This document shows positions 14,313-22,604 of a stretch of DNA of 64,000 nt, one piece after another. Numbering within the stretch: position 1 is the stretch's first letter; each line of letters starts with the position of its first letter. The notes beneath the pieces were generated by a model that made no database searches, had not been told where the DNA came from, and worked only from the letters and a program-made list of their open reading frames with translations. The DNA is from Micromonospora sp. WMMD812 (GTDB lineage: Bacteria; Actinomycetota; Actinomycetes; Mycobacteriales; Micromonosporaceae), in the NCBI RefSeq assembly GCF_027497215.1, contig NZ_CP114904.1, positions 6,168,501 to 6,232,500 of the forward strand. The letters are read 5' to 3'. A program made the translations under genes and the position numbers.

Positions 14313-14780
14313 GTGCTCAGGCGCGATTCGTTCAGCTACACCGTCCAGGCCCGGTGCCGCGCGGCGGAGGCCGCCGCGCTGCTGGGCGACCTGAGCCGGC
14401 AGGGCGAGCTGCACCCGCTCATCGTCGGAGTGCGTGAGCTTCCGCCCCGGCCGGGCGCGCGAGCCAGCTACGCCATCACCGACCGGCTGGCCGCCGGCCC
14501 GGTCCGATTCCCGGTGACCTACCGGGCGGATGTGCTGATCAGCACCGACGACGAGGTCGTCACGGTGGCGCGGCAGTGGCCCGCCACGACGGTGCGCAAC
14601 CACACGCGGCTGCGTGCCGAGCCGGGTGGGCTGCTCCGGATCGAGGTCGAGATCACCCTCTCCGCGCCGGCGCCCCTGTTCGGGTACGCCTTCCGGCAGG
14701 CCCGCGCCGCCCACCTGGCGCTGGCGACCCGGCTCGGCGCGGTGCTCGACCGGGACGGCGGCCCGACGCCCGCCGGCTGA
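14313..14780 (+). CDS. SRPBCC (START-like) domain protein
   Basis: A 155-residue protein with the polyketide cyclase/START-like layout: an N-terminal strand (DSFSYTVQARCRA), helix (AEAAALLGDLSRQGELHP), central strands and a long C-terminal helix (AYFRQAR-type region, here FGYAFRQARAAHLALATRLG). Such proteins bind a hydrophobic ligand; no substrate can be inferred. The GTG at 14313 sits 5 bases after GGGGAG. It is a single gene between divergent and convergent neighbours. Confidence 0.72.
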   Translation: MLRRDSFSYTVQARCRAAEAAALLGDLSRQGELHPLIVGVRELPPRPGARASYAITDRLAAGPVRFPVTYRADVLISTDDEVVTVARQWPATTVRNHTRLRAEPGGLLRIEVEITLSAPAPLFGYAFRQARAAHLALATRLGAVLDRDGGPTPAG

Positions 14781-14790
14781 CCGCCCACCG

Positions 14791-15309
14791 TCAGGCCGAC
14801 CGGCGTCCGGCCACCGCCGGGCGCCGGCGGGTCGCGACCGGGACGGCCCGGCGCAGCCGGCCCCACGGCTTGTACGTGGACAGGACGGTCGCGACGACCA
14901 TCAGGGTCGTCGACACGGCGGGCGCGATCACCAGGTCGGCCCGGTCGCGGGCCGGCAGGGCCGCGCCGAGTTCGCCGGCGGCGCGCAGGTTCGGCGTGAG
15001 CAGCGCCAGGACCAGCACGACCATCACCGTGGTGATCAGCAGCTTGACCAGCACCCAGCGGTGCCGCAGCAGCCCCCACGGGGTGAGCAGCGCGCTGACC
15101 ACGCCGACCAGCCAGACGATCACACTGAGCGGTGCGAACAGCGCCGTGCCGAGCAGCGCGGTGACCGGGTAGACCACGGTCGGATCGGCGCCGCGCAGCA
15201 CGGCGACGCCGAGGGTGAGCAGGACCAGGTCGATGCCGAGCCACCCCAGTGAGGTGACCAGGTGCGCGGTGAGCAGCGCCTTGCGGGTGCCGGGCGGGAT
15301 CCGGGTCAT
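14791..15309 (-). CDS. Four-helix integral membrane protein, function unknown (DUF2269-like)
   Basis: A 172-residue protein with four hydrophobic helices (about residues 12-38, 48-72, 84-104 and 128-146). The first begins LLTAHLVTSLGWLGID, with a His typical of DUF2269-like membrane proteins, and it ends in an Arg-rich cytoplasmic tail. It converges on the SRPBCC gene with 10 bases between stops. Confidence 0.72.
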   Translation of the reverse strand: MTRIPPGTRKALLTAHLVTSLGWLGIDLVLLTLGVAVLRGADPTVVYPVTALLGTALFAPLSVIVWLVGVVSALLTPWGLLRHRWVLVKLLITTVMVVLVLALLTPNLRAAGELGAALPARDRADLVIAPAVSTTLMVVATVLSTYKPWGRLRRAVPVATRRRPAVAGRRSA

Positions 15310-15405
15310 GCCGTGATGCTGCCCGCTCCGGCGCGCCGCCTCGTCCGGCGACCGGCGACACCGCGGCTACGCCCCGGGACGTAGCCGAGGCGGCGACGTG
15401 CGTAC

Positions 15406-15439
15406 GCGGGTGGTCCGCCACGCGCGGCGGACCACCCGC
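15406..15439 (-). terminator. Strong stem-loop after the riboswitch-controlled gene
   Basis: Perfect 14-base arms (GCGGGTGGTCCGCC at 15406-15419 and its complement at 15426-15439) with a 6-base loop, 10 bases past the stop of the minus-strand gene ending at 15449. A second smaller hairpin (CGGCTACG arms, 15364-15387) follows. Both fit terminators. Confidence 0.75.
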
Positions 15440-15448
15440 GGGCCTGGG

Positions 15449-16519
15449 TCAGTACACCGAGAGGTGCACGTGGTTGGTGTGGTCGCTGGACGGGTCGCCG
15501 CCGGCCCCGCTGTACGACTTCCACCCGCTGCTGGGCAGCCAGATCTGCCGGTACCAGATCACGTAGAGCACGGCGAGTCGATCGGAGTTGCGGATGAAGT
15601 ACGCCGCGAGGTTGTTGCCGTACGTCTTGTCGCCGCCGGTGGCGTCGCCGCCGAAGCCGCTCTTCTGGGCGGCGAAGTCGCAGGCCCGGCCCTTCGGGTG
15701 CTCACCCGAGCCGCCGCTGCGGTAGCAGGAGACGTACCGGGTGAACCCGGCGGCCTTGGCCTGGTTGAGCGCGTGCAGCAGGCGCGGGGTGATGCAGCCG
15801 TTCGCCGGGGTCGGGTCGTTGACGCTGCACGACTCCGAGGGCCAGGAGCCGTCGGAGTTGCGCGGCGCCGGCGTGGCCGTCGCGGTGGAGGTGCCCCGGT
15901 TGGAGCTGTCGGTGGTGGTGGCCGCGCGGTTGTTCGCGACGGTCAGCGCCCGTTCGGCCTGCTCCTTCCGCTTGGCCATCACCGCGACCTGCTTGCGCTG
16001 CTCGCGGATCTCGCCGTCGAGCGCGGTCCGGGTGCGGGTCACCTCGTCGCGGGTCTCCAGCAGGTCGCGCAGCACCCGGTCCTCGTTGGCGGCGACCGCG
16101 TCCAGGGCGGCCGCCCGGTCCATGAAGCCGTCCGGCGTGTTGCTGTTGAGCAGCGCCGACACCGTGCCGAGCCGACCGGTGCGATAGGCCACCCCGGCGA
16201 TCTCGCCGACCTTCTCGCTGCGGACGCCCAACTGGGCCTCGGTGGTCTTCAACTGGCCGGTGAGCTGCTCCTGCCGCTTGACCGACCGGTCGAGGGCGGC
16301 CTTCGCGTCCAGGTAGCCCTTGCTGGCCGCCTCGAGTTGGGCGCGCAGGGCGGGGCTGCCGCCCTCGTCGTCCTGGCCCGGCGCGGCGGCGAGCCGGCCG
16401 GTCGGGGGAGCGGCCGCGGCGGCGGTGCCGGGGGCGATCGCGACGCCGAGGGCGAGCGTCGCGGCGATCAGGGCCGCCATCCGGGCGGCGCGTCGTCGTA
16501 CGGGTGCCACTACTGGCAT
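15449..16519 (-). CDS. Secreted coiled-coil cell-wall protein under c-di-AMP riboswitch control
   Basis: A 356-residue exported protein: an Arg-rich N-terminus and signal peptide (AALIAATLALGVAIAPGTAAAA), a long coiled coil (about residues 55-200, Lys/Glu/Gln/Arg heptads), a Ser/Thr linker, then a cysteine-containing C-terminal domain (SESCSVNDPTPANGC, RYVSCYRSGG, HPKGRACDFA, SSDHTNHVHLSVY). The HPKGRACDF and HTNHVHLS motifs match the metal-peptidase-like domain found at the end of many actinobacterial wall hydrolase-type proteins. The second ATG (16519) is preferred because GGAAGG is 8 bases upstream; the first ATG (16525) is too close to it. Cyclic-di-AMP riboswitches commonly control wall hydrolases in this phylum. 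Confidence 0.85.
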   Translation of the reverse strand: MPVVAPVRRRAARMAALIAATLALGVAIAPGTAAAAAPPTGRLAAAPGQDDEGGSPALRAQLEAASKGYLDAKAALDRSVKRQEQLTGQLKTTEAQLGVRSEKVGEIAGVAYRTGRLGTVSALLNSNTPDGFMDRAAALDAVAANEDRVLRDLLETRDEVTRTRTALDGEIREQRKQVAVMAKRKEQAERALTVANNRAATTTDSSNRGTSTATATPAPRNSDGSWPSESCSVNDPTPANGCITPRLLHALNQAKAAGFTRYVSCYRSGGSGEHPKGRACDFAAQKSGFGGDATGGDKTYGNNLAAYFIRNSDRLAVLYVIWYRQIWLPSSGWKSYSGAGGDPSSDHTNHVHLSVY

Positions 16520-16535
16520 GCACATGTCCTTCCGT

Positions 16536-16655
16536 CAGCCGCCGACCGGGTTAGCTGACGGGTTCGGGACGGAAGATCCCTACCGCTGATGCGGATGCAC
16601 CCCACGAACATGGTTCCCCGGCTCGCCGCGTCGGGCGATTAGGCGACGGCCACCG
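16536..16655 (-). promoter_or_regulatory. Cyclic-di-AMP riboswitch (ydaO/yuaA class)
   Basis: Minus-strand leader directly upstream of the secreted coiled-coil gene. It contains, in order, CGTCGCCTAATCGCCCGACG, GAGCCGGGGAACCATG, TGGGGTGCATCCG, GTAGGGATCTTCCGTC, then CCCGAACCCGTCAGCTAACC and GGTCGGCGGC, whose end pairs with the 5' CCGTCGCC to close the outer stem. The GGGGAACC, GGGTG-ATCC, GTAGGG and GAACCCGTCAGCTAACC blocks in this order are the conserved core of actinobacterial ydaO-type switches. High c-di-AMP normally turns such genes off. The ribosome-binding site GGAAGG follows within a few bases of the last helix. Confidence 0.8.
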
Positions 16656-16808
16656 CCGGCGCCGATGGGCGCCGCCTGCCGGAGGCCGGGACCGAGACTA
16701 CCGGTGCCAGAGGGGCCTGCGCAGCAGATGTGACTCTCGGTGCTGCCGTGGTTACCGATAATTCCGGCATAAGTGGACAATACACACACAGAATTAAGGT
16801 TGTGCTCA

Positions 16809-17723
16809 TTACCACTCAACCGGCCCGCAGGCCCCAGGCGTCGCTCCGGGCTCGATCTGCAGCGTGGCGTGGTCGATGTGGAAGTCCTCGTGCAGCGCGG
16901 CCCGCGCGGCGGTGAGCACCGCGCCGACGTCGGCCTCGGGCGCCATGGTGAGGTGCGCGGAGGCCACGTCCATGCCCGAGGTGAGCGTCCAGACGTGCAG
17001 GTCGTGGACGCCGGCCACGCCCGGTACGGCGGCCAGCCGGTCGTGTACCGCGGTCACCTGGAGGTGCTTCGGGGCCGCCTGGACCAGGATGCGGACCGCG
17101 GCGCGCCCGAGCCGCCAGGTGCGGGGCAGGATGAACACGCCGATGGCCACCGCGACCAGCGGGTCGGCCCACCACCAGTCGGTCACCGCGATGAGCGCCG
17201 CCGCGCCGATCACGCCGAGCGAGCCGAGCAGGTCGCCGAGCACCTCGAGGTAGGCCCCCTGCAGGTTGATGCTCTCCCCGGCTCCCGGGCGCAGCAGCGC
17301 GAACGCGACCAGGTTGGCCAGCAGGCCCAGCACGGCGACCGCCAGCATCGGACCGGCGAGCACCTCCGGCGGGTCGCCGAACCGGCCGACCGCCTCGACC
17401 ACCACGTAGACCGCGACGCCGGAGAGCAGGACGGCGTTGGCCAGCGCGGCCAGCACCTCGAGCCGGTAGAGGCCGAAGGTGCGCTGCGGGTCCCGGTTGG
17501 CGTGCCGGGTGGCGGTGATCGCGGCGAGGGCCATGCCGATGCCGAGCACGTCGGTGAACATGTGCCCGGCGTCGGAGAGCAGGGCCAGCGACCCGGTGCG
17601 GAACGCGGCCACCGCCTCGACCGCCATCAGGCTGCTCAACAGGGCGAATGCTGCCCAGAGCCGGCCACGGTGGTGCTGTGCGGCGTTCGCCACCGACCCG
17701 TGGTGGTCATGACCTGCGCCCAC
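16809..17723 (-). CDS. Cation diffusion facilitator (Zn/Co/Cd exporter, CzcD-like)
   Basis: A 304-residue CDF transporter exporting divalent metals in exchange for protons. Six hydrophobic helices are visible. The metal sites are SLALLSDAGHMFTDVLG in helix 2 (D-x3-H-x3-D type) and LEVLGDLLGSLGV in helix 5, and a cytoplasmic ferredoxin-like C-domain carries DLHVWTLTSG and HIDHATLQIE. A His-rich N-terminus (GHDHHG) is usual for zinc members. It starts at GTG 17723 after GGAGGG. A well-formed promoter lies just upstream. Confidence 0.92.
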   Translation of the reverse strand: MGAGHDHHGSVANAAQHHRGRLWAAFALLSSLMAVEAVAAFRTGSLALLSDAGHMFTDVLGIGMALAAITATRHANRDPQRTFGLYRLEVLAALANAVLLSGVAVYVVVEAVGRFGDPPEVLAGPMLAVAVLGLLANLVAFALLRPGAGESINLQGAYLEVLGDLLGSLGVIGAAALIAVTDWWWADPLVAVAIGVFILPRTWRLGRAAVRILVQAAPKHLQVTAVHDRLAAVPGVAGVHDLHVWTLTSGMDVASAHLTMAPEADVGAVLTAARAALHEDFHIDHATLQIEPGATPGACGPVEW

Positions 17724-17757
17724 CAGCCCACCCTCCGCCGACGGTCCCGACCGGTCA

Positions 17758-17786
17758 AATATATGCTCACATCGCTATGTATGCAA
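17758..17786 (-). promoter_or_regulatory. Sigma-70-like promoter of the CDF gene
   Basis: On the minus strand TTGCAT (17781-17786) and TATATT (17758-17763) are separated by exactly 17 bases in an A+T-rich island that stands out from its GC-rich surroundings. The start codon follows about 34 bases later. Metal exporters are often repressed by ArsR/SmtB-type proteins binding here, but I see no clean 12-2-12 operator. Confidence 0.6.
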
Positions 17787-17827
17787 GTGACTGGTCGTAA
17801 CCGACCCGGACGTGGCGGCCTCGCCCG

Positions 17828-19945
17828 TCAGCGGGTCGGGTCGATCGTGGTGAGCCGCTGGGTCGCCCGGGAGAGCGCCACGTACAGCGTCCGGACGCCC
17901 GATCCCGGGTCGGCCCGGATCTCGCTCGGCGCGACCAGCACCACCCCGTCGTACTCCATACCCTTCGCCTCCAGGCTGGTCACCACCTGGAGGCGGGGTA
18001 CGCCGAGCGCGCCGAGCCAGCCGGCCACCTCATCGCGGCGCGGCACCGGCGTGATCACCCCGACCGTCCCCTCCACCTCGCCGAGCACCCCCGTCACGGC
18101 CGCCACCGTGCTGGTCTCGAGCTGCGCGGCCGGCACGACGAGCTCGACCGGGTCGACCCCGGTGGAGCGGACCGCCGTGGGCAGGCTGAGGTCCGGGTCG
18201 AGCCGGCGGATCTCGGCCGCCGCCACCGCGAAGATCTCTGCGGAGTTGCGGTAGTTCGTGGTGAGGGTGAACTGGTGCCGGCGACGGCGTCCCAGGGCCT
18301 GGTCCCGGGCGCGGGTCAGCTCCGCCGGGTCACCCGTCCACGCGGTCTGAGCCGGGTCACCCACCACCGTCCAGGACGCCAGCCGTCCGCGCCGGCCGAT
18401 CATCCGCCACTGCATCGGCGACACGTCCTGCGCCTCGTCCACCACCACGTGCGCGTACTCCCGGTAGTCCTCCGGGCGCTGCCGCGCCGCCGCCCGCGCG
18501 GCCCGCTGCCGATCGCCGAACGTGCTCAGCTCGCGTACGCCGCCGGCGAGCTGGAACGGGTCGCGCTTCGGCCGGGGCGGCTGGACCGGCTTGCCGAGCA
18601 GCGCGTCCAGTTCGTCGAGGAGCGCCACGTCCGCGACGGTCAGCCCCTCGGTGTCCAGCGTCCGGTACGCCGCCTCCAGCAGCCGCACCTCCCGCCCGGT
18701 CAGGACACCGCCGGCGTACCGGCGCAGCCGTCCCGGGCGCGCCAGCCAGCCCAGCACGTGTCGCGGGTGCAGACGGGGCCACCAGGCCTTGAGGAACTCC
18801 CGGAACTCCGGCCGATCGACGATCTCGTCCTCGAAGGCGCGCTGCTCCGGCAGCCGGTCGATGCCCAGGCGCCGGGCCTGCGCCCAGAGCGCCGCGAAGA
18901 CTCCGTCGAAGCCGGCCCGCCGCACCTCGTTGCGCCGGGCGCCCCGGGTCAGCGCCCGGTCGCGGATCCCGTCCAACTCCCGGCGGTCCAGCCGGAGCAG
19001 TTGGCCCCGGTAGAGCAGCCGAAGCTCGGCCGGGCCGTCCGGCACCGCGTCACGGACCGCCCGCTCCAGCACCCGGCGCATCCGCAGCGAGCCCTTCACC
19101 GCGGCCACCTCGGGCGGGTCGGTGCGGGTGGCGGACATCCCCGGGAAGAGCGTGCCGAGCGAGTGCAGGGTGGCGGTGTCCTCGCCGAGCGAGGGGAGCA
19201 CCGAGGCGATGTACTCGACGAAGACCGTGGACGGGCCGACCACCAGGATGCCGCCGCCCGCGTACCGGCTGCGGTCGGAGTAGAGCAGGTACGCCGCCCG
19301 GTGCAGGGCGACCGCCGTCTTGCCGGTGCCCGGGCCGCCGGACACGATCGTCACCCCCGAGCCGGGGGAGCGGATCGCCTCGTCCTGCTCCCGCTGGATG
19401 GTGGCGACGATGTCGCGCATGCCCCGCCCGGTGGCCTTGGAGAGCGTGGCGAGCAGCGCGCCGTCGCCCACCACGGCCATCTCGGCCGGGGCGGCGGCCG
19501 GGTCGAGCAGGTCGTCCTCGATCCGGGTGACCCGTTCCCCGCTGGACTGGATCATCCGGCGGCGCACCACGCCGAGCGGCTGCGCCGGGGTGGCCTGGTA
19601 GAAGGCGGCGGCGGCCGGCGCCCGCCAGTCGACCACCAGGCTGGCCGCGTTCTCGTCCCGGATGCCGAGCCGCCCGACGTGCAGCATCTGGCGGTCGTGC
19701 AGGTCGAGCCGGCCGAAGACCAGCCCCTCGTGCTCGGCGTCTAGGACGTGTCGCCGCTGCGCGGCGTGGAAGACCATCGCGTCCCGCTCGACCAGGGCAC
19801 CGAAGTTGCCGACGCGCGCCAGCCGGTAACCGTCCCGCTCCGCGCGGACCGCCGACTGCCGCAGCTCGGCGAGTCGGGCGTACACCCGGTCGAGATGCCG
19901 CTGCTCGACGGCGATCTCCTGCTCCAGGGTGGTCTGGTCGGTCAA
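17828..19945 (-). CDS. HelD/HelR-type RNA polymerase-recycling ATPase (UvrD-like helicase fold)
   Basis: A 705-residue superfamily 1 ATPase. It has an N-terminal helical arm (EQEIAVEQRHLDRVYARLAE), the HelD-type segment SLVVDWRAPAAAAFYQATP, Walker A GGPGTGKTAVALHRAAYLLY (from residue 203), Walker B VVVDEAQDVSPMQWRM, TTNYRNSAEIF and the C-terminal SLEAKGMEYDGVVLV and LYVALSRAT. These define the HelD/HelR proteins, which pull RNA polymerase off DNA and in actinomycetes can displace rifamycins. I use the TTG at 19945 because AGGAG lies 6 bases upstream and the family arm starts there; a longer frame begins at 20008. No rifamycin-associated element is recognisable upstream. Confidence 0.9.
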   Translation of the reverse strand: MTDQTTLEQEIAVEQRHLDRVYARLAELRQSAVRAERDGYRLARVGNFGALVERDAMVFHAAQRRHVLDAEHEGLVFGRLDLHDRQMLHVGRLGIRDENAASLVVDWRAPAAAAFYQATPAQPLGVVRRRMIQSSGERVTRIEDDLLDPAAAPAEMAVVGDGALLATLSKATGRGMRDIVATIQREQDEAIRSPGSGVTIVSGGPGTGKTAVALHRAAYLLYSDRSRYAGGGILVVGPSTVFVEYIASVLPSLGEDTATLHSLGTLFPGMSATRTDPPEVAAVKGSLRMRRVLERAVRDAVPDGPAELRLLYRGQLLRLDRRELDGIRDRALTRGARRNEVRRAGFDGVFAALWAQARRLGIDRLPEQRAFEDEIVDRPEFREFLKAWWPRLHPRHVLGWLARPGRLRRYAGGVLTGREVRLLEAAYRTLDTEGLTVADVALLDELDALLGKPVQPPRPKRDPFQLAGGVRELSTFGDRQRAARAAARQRPEDYREYAHVVVDEAQDVSPMQWRMIGRRGRLASWTVVGDPAQTAWTGDPAELTRARDQALGRRRRHQFTLTTNYRNSAEIFAVAAAEIRRLDPDLSLPTAVRSTGVDPVELVVPAAQLETSTVAAVTGVLGEVEGTVGVITPVPRRDEVAGWLGALGVPRLQVVTSLEAKGMEYDGVVLVAPSEIRADPGSGVRTLYVALSRATQRLTTIDPTR

Positions 19946-20068
19946 CGCACGCTCCTGATCCCCGTCGGCGCGGGCACCGCGGACACCGCGGGCCGTGCGC
20001 CGGGCCAACCGGACGAGGGTACGGCCCCGGCCGGCTCCACCGTGTCGGAGGTACGACGGGAGCCCTGC

Positions 20069-21055
20069 TCAGGCCCCGGCCACCGGCGCGGACGGCGGCG
20101 CGACCGGGCCGGGCCGGTCCACCCGCGCCGCCGGCCGGCCGACCGCTGGTGCGGGACGGCGGCCCAGCACCTGCCGGAGCACCCCGAGCAGGGCGGCGTT
20201 CACCTCGTCGGGCCGCTCCATCATGAGCATGTGCCCGGCGCCGGGACAGACGGTGAGCTCGGTCGCGGGCAGCGCCGCGGCGATCGACTGCGCGCACGGC
20301 GGTGGGGTGAGCCGGTCCCGGTCGCCGACCAGTGCGGCGGCCGGCAGGTGGGCCAGCGCCGCCAGGGTCTCCAGCCGGTGCTGCGCGCCGATCGAGGCGC
20401 GGAAACCGCCGATGGAGCGGAGCGAGGCGTGGGCGACCGCCGAGGTCACCAGGCGGATGTCGGTGGGATCGCAGTGGTCGCCGAAGAGCAGCCACCGGAT
20501 GCTCGGGCGCAGCGCGCGCAGCAAGGCCAGCGGCGGCCGCCACGCGCCACAGCGGGCCAGCACGCCGGCGCCGGTGGTCTCGGCGAGCCGGATCAGCCGG
20601 GCGATCCGTGGCGAGAGCCCGTAGACGGTGTGGGTGTGCCCCTCGGCGGTGGTCGAGACGAACGCCAGGCCGGCCGTCCGGGCGGCGAAGTGGTCGGGGT
20701 GCCGGTGGGCGTACTCCATGATCGTCATGCCGCCCATGGAGTGGCCGACCAGGACCACCCGGCCGTTCGGGGCGAGCGCGTCCACCACCGCGGCGAGGTC
20801 GTCGCCCAGCTGGGCCAGGGTCGCCGTCCGCAGCGGCATGCAGCTCGACCGGCCGTGGCCGCGGGCGTCGTAGGCCACCAGGCGTACGCCCGCGCCGACC
20901 GCCTCACGCAGCGCGGAGAGCTGCCGGTGCCAGCTGCGCGCGTCCAGCGTCCAGCCGTGCAGCAGGATGGCGGTCACCTCGGCGTCCGCCGGCCCGGTCG
21001 CCTCGACGTGCAGGCGTACGCCGTCGGGGAGGCGGACCTCCGACTGCTCCGGCAT
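20069..21055 (-). CDS. Alpha/beta hydrolase
   Basis: A 328-residue alpha/beta-hydrolase fold enzyme. The oxyanion strand is AILLHGWTLDARSWH, the nucleophile elbow is VVLVGHSMGGMTIMEYAHRH, the acid lies in AALVGDRDRLTPP and the histidine in CPGAGHMLMMERPDEV, completing a Ser-Asp-His triad. A cap domain occupies the middle. The C-terminal 30 residues are Pro/Ala/Arg-rich and look unstructured. ATG 21055 follows GGAGGTGGCG. The substrate is not predictable. The gene is 123 bases downstream of, and convergent with, nothing obvious in pathway terms. Confidence 0.85.
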   Translation of the reverse strand: MPEQSEVRLPDGVRLHVEATGPADAEVTAILLHGWTLDARSWHRQLSALREAVGAGVRLVAYDARGHGRSSCMPLRTATLAQLGDDLAAVVDALAPNGRVVLVGHSMGGMTIMEYAHRHPDHFAARTAGLAFVSTTAEGHTHTVYGLSPRIARLIRLAETTGAGVLARCGAWRPPLALLRALRPSIRWLLFGDHCDPTDIRLVTSAVAHASLRSIGGFRASIGAQHRLETLAALAHLPAAALVGDRDRLTPPPCAQSIAAALPATELTVCPGAGHMLMMERPDEVNAALLGVLRQVLGRRPAPAVGRPAARVDRPGPVAPPSAPVAGA

Positions 21056-21198
21056 CGCCACCTCCCGGGCCGCCCGGATCGATCCACCGGCGTACCCGGC
21101 GGTAACACCGGCTACCCGCCATGACACCACGCCAACCGTGCCGGTGAGAAGATTCCCGACCCGGCCCGTGGTGGGGCTGGGCCGGCCAAGCTGAGGGC

Positions 21199-21858
21199 AT
21201 GGGGTCGCCGCAGGCACCGCCGCCCGCACCGGGCCGGGCGTCGTCCGGCGACCGTCCGCCGCGCTTCGCCGGTGGTACGCCCCGCGCGGCGCTGGCCGAG
21301 CTGCTCGCCGGCAACCGCCGGTTCGTGAGCGGCCAGCCGGTGCACGGTCACGACGTCACCGCCGCCGCGGCGAGCGCCTCCGGCGACCAGCAGCCGTACG
21401 CCGTGCTGCTCGGCTGCATCGACTCGCGGGTGCCGCTGGAGGCGATCTTCGACCAGACGTTCGGCTCGATCTGCGTGATCCGCACCGGCGGACACGTGCT
21501 CGACCGGGCCGTGCTCGGCTCGATCGAGTACGTCGTGTACGCGCTGGGGGTGCCCCTGATCATGGTGCTCGGGCACGAGCGGTGCGGGGCGGTGGCCGCC
21601 GCGGTCGAGGCGGTACGGACCGGGCAGCGGCCGGGCGGCGCGCTGGCCCACCTGGTCGAGCAGATCACCCCGGCGGTGACCGAGGTGGGCGCCGCCAACC
21701 CGCGGGTCGAGCCGCTCGCCGTCCGGCGGCACGCCCTGCGGACCGTGGCCGCGCTGCGCGCCGAGGACCTGCTCGCCGGCCCGGTCGCGGAGGGCCGGGT
21801 GGACGTGGTCGGCGGCCTCTACGACCTCGCCTCCGGCGAGGTCGCCCTACTCACCTGA
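21199..21858 (+). CDS. Beta-class carbonic anhydrase
   Basis: A 219-residue beta carbonic anhydrase interconverting CO2 and bicarbonate. The zinc ligands C73, H126 and C129 and the catalytic Asp-Arg pair (D75, R77) are seen in LLGCIDSRVPLEAIF and MVLGHERCGAVAAAVE. The usual AG-rich loop (R-N-A-G) is replaced by IRTGGHVLD, a modest departure. The N-terminal 25 residues are Pro/Arg-rich without a signal peptide. It diverges from the alpha/beta hydrolase gene. Confidence 0.9.
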   Translation: MGSPQAPPPAPGRASSGDRPPRFAGGTPRAALAELLAGNRRFVSGQPVHGHDVTAAAASASGDQQPYAVLLGCIDSRVPLEAIFDQTFGSICVIRTGGHVLDRAVLGSIEYVVYALGVPLIMVLGHERCGAVAAAVEAVRTGQRPGGALAHLVEQITPAVTEVGAANPRVEPLAVRRHALRTVAALRAEDLLAGPVAEGRVDVVGGLYDLASGEVALLT

Positions 21859-21899
21859 ACGTGCGGGACCAGATCGGGGGTGACGGCCGGAGACGCGAA

Positions 21900-21932
21900 A
21901 CCGCCCGCCGGGACGACGTCCCGACGGGCGGT
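21900..21932. terminator. Bidirectional terminator between carbonic anhydrase and the 109-residue gene
   Basis: Stem-loop with arms ACCGCCCG.CGGGAC and its complement around a 3-base loop, 42 bases after the carbonic anhydrase stop and 25 bases after the convergent minus-strand stop. It serves both genes. Confidence 0.75.
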
Positions 21933-21956
21933 TGCAGGTTGTACCGGGGTGAGGCC

Positions 21957-22286
21957 TCAGGCCTCGAAGACACCGGCCGCGACCAGGCGCTTCTCGGTCG
22001 CGTCCCAGCCGTCGCCGGGGTGCGCCGCGGCGAGCGTGCTGAGCTCGGCGCGGATCTTTGCGGCGTGGCCGGCCGCGGCCAGCACCCGGATCTCCTCGAC
22101 GAAGGCCTCGGAGTCGGTGCGCAGGTGCGCGGTCTTGCCGTTGGTCAGGTTCCGCACGTAGGCGTGCTTGCCGCCGTTGAGCGGGATGAGGTACTTGAAC
22201 TCGCCCAGCACGCTGAGGGCGCCACCCTGGCCAGCCTGGCCGGCCCGGACGGACGCGCGCGCGGTCTTAGAGGTGTTGCTCGCCAC
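21957..22286 (-). CDS. Conserved hypothetical protein, 109 residues
   Basis: I do not recognise a named family. The N-terminus (MASNTSKTARASVRAGQAGQ) is basic and probably disordered. The rest (FKYLIPLNGGKHAYVRN, KTAHLRTDSEAFVEEI, ATEKRLVAAGVFEA) looks like a compact alpha/beta domain. GTG 22286 sits 7 bases after AAGGAG, an ideal initiation site. Good codon bias and a strong ribosome-binding site argue for a real, well-expressed gene. It is monocistronic, closed by the bidirectional terminator. Confidence 0.72.
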   Translation of the reverse strand: MASNTSKTARASVRAGQAGQGGALSVLGEFKYLIPLNGGKHAYVRNLTNGKTAHLRTDSEAFVEEIRVLAAAGHAAKIRAELSTLAAAHPGDGWDATEKRLVAAGVFEA

Positions 22287-22604
22287 GGAGGTACTCCTTG
22301 CAAGACGTACGGGAGGACTGAACGTCCGGGGGCTGTTGCGGGCGGCTCCGGATGGAGGTGCCCGCAGAAGTCGTGCGCGGCAGAGGCCGCCGATGGAACT
22401 GTACACGAACACGATCCCTGGCTGGTCATCGCGCCGTCCCCAGAGCCAACGGCGCTCACCCGGTCGGCTATTCCGGTGACCTCGACCCGGCGAATTTTCC
22501 GATTCTCTGGCGCACCATCCGTCACACGAGTCATCATGTGTTCCAGGAACCACTCGGGTGTGAGGTCGTAGGGGAAGACGTACCTCGCTCTCCGGGAGGT
22601 CACC
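22287..22604. other. Divergent intergenic region with promoter-like A+T-rich segments
   Basis: A 318-base region between the 109-residue gene and DUF3145. Two A+T-richer segments (22395-22425 and 22490-22560) probably contain the two promoters; TGTACAGT on the minus strand near 22400 resembles an extended -10 box. No RNA gene or long inverted repeat was recognised. Confidence 0.45.

Noticed and set aside
17828..20068. Rifamycin-associated element upstream of the HelD/HelR-type gene
   Set aside because: I found no GGGGCTTGC-N-GCAAG-type palindrome in 19946-20068. Rifamycin induction is therefore unsupported from sequence.
22287..22604. A riboswitch or small RNA upstream of the 109-residue gene
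   Set aside because: No conserved RNA motif or long stem was recognisable; only promoter-like A+T-rich segments.
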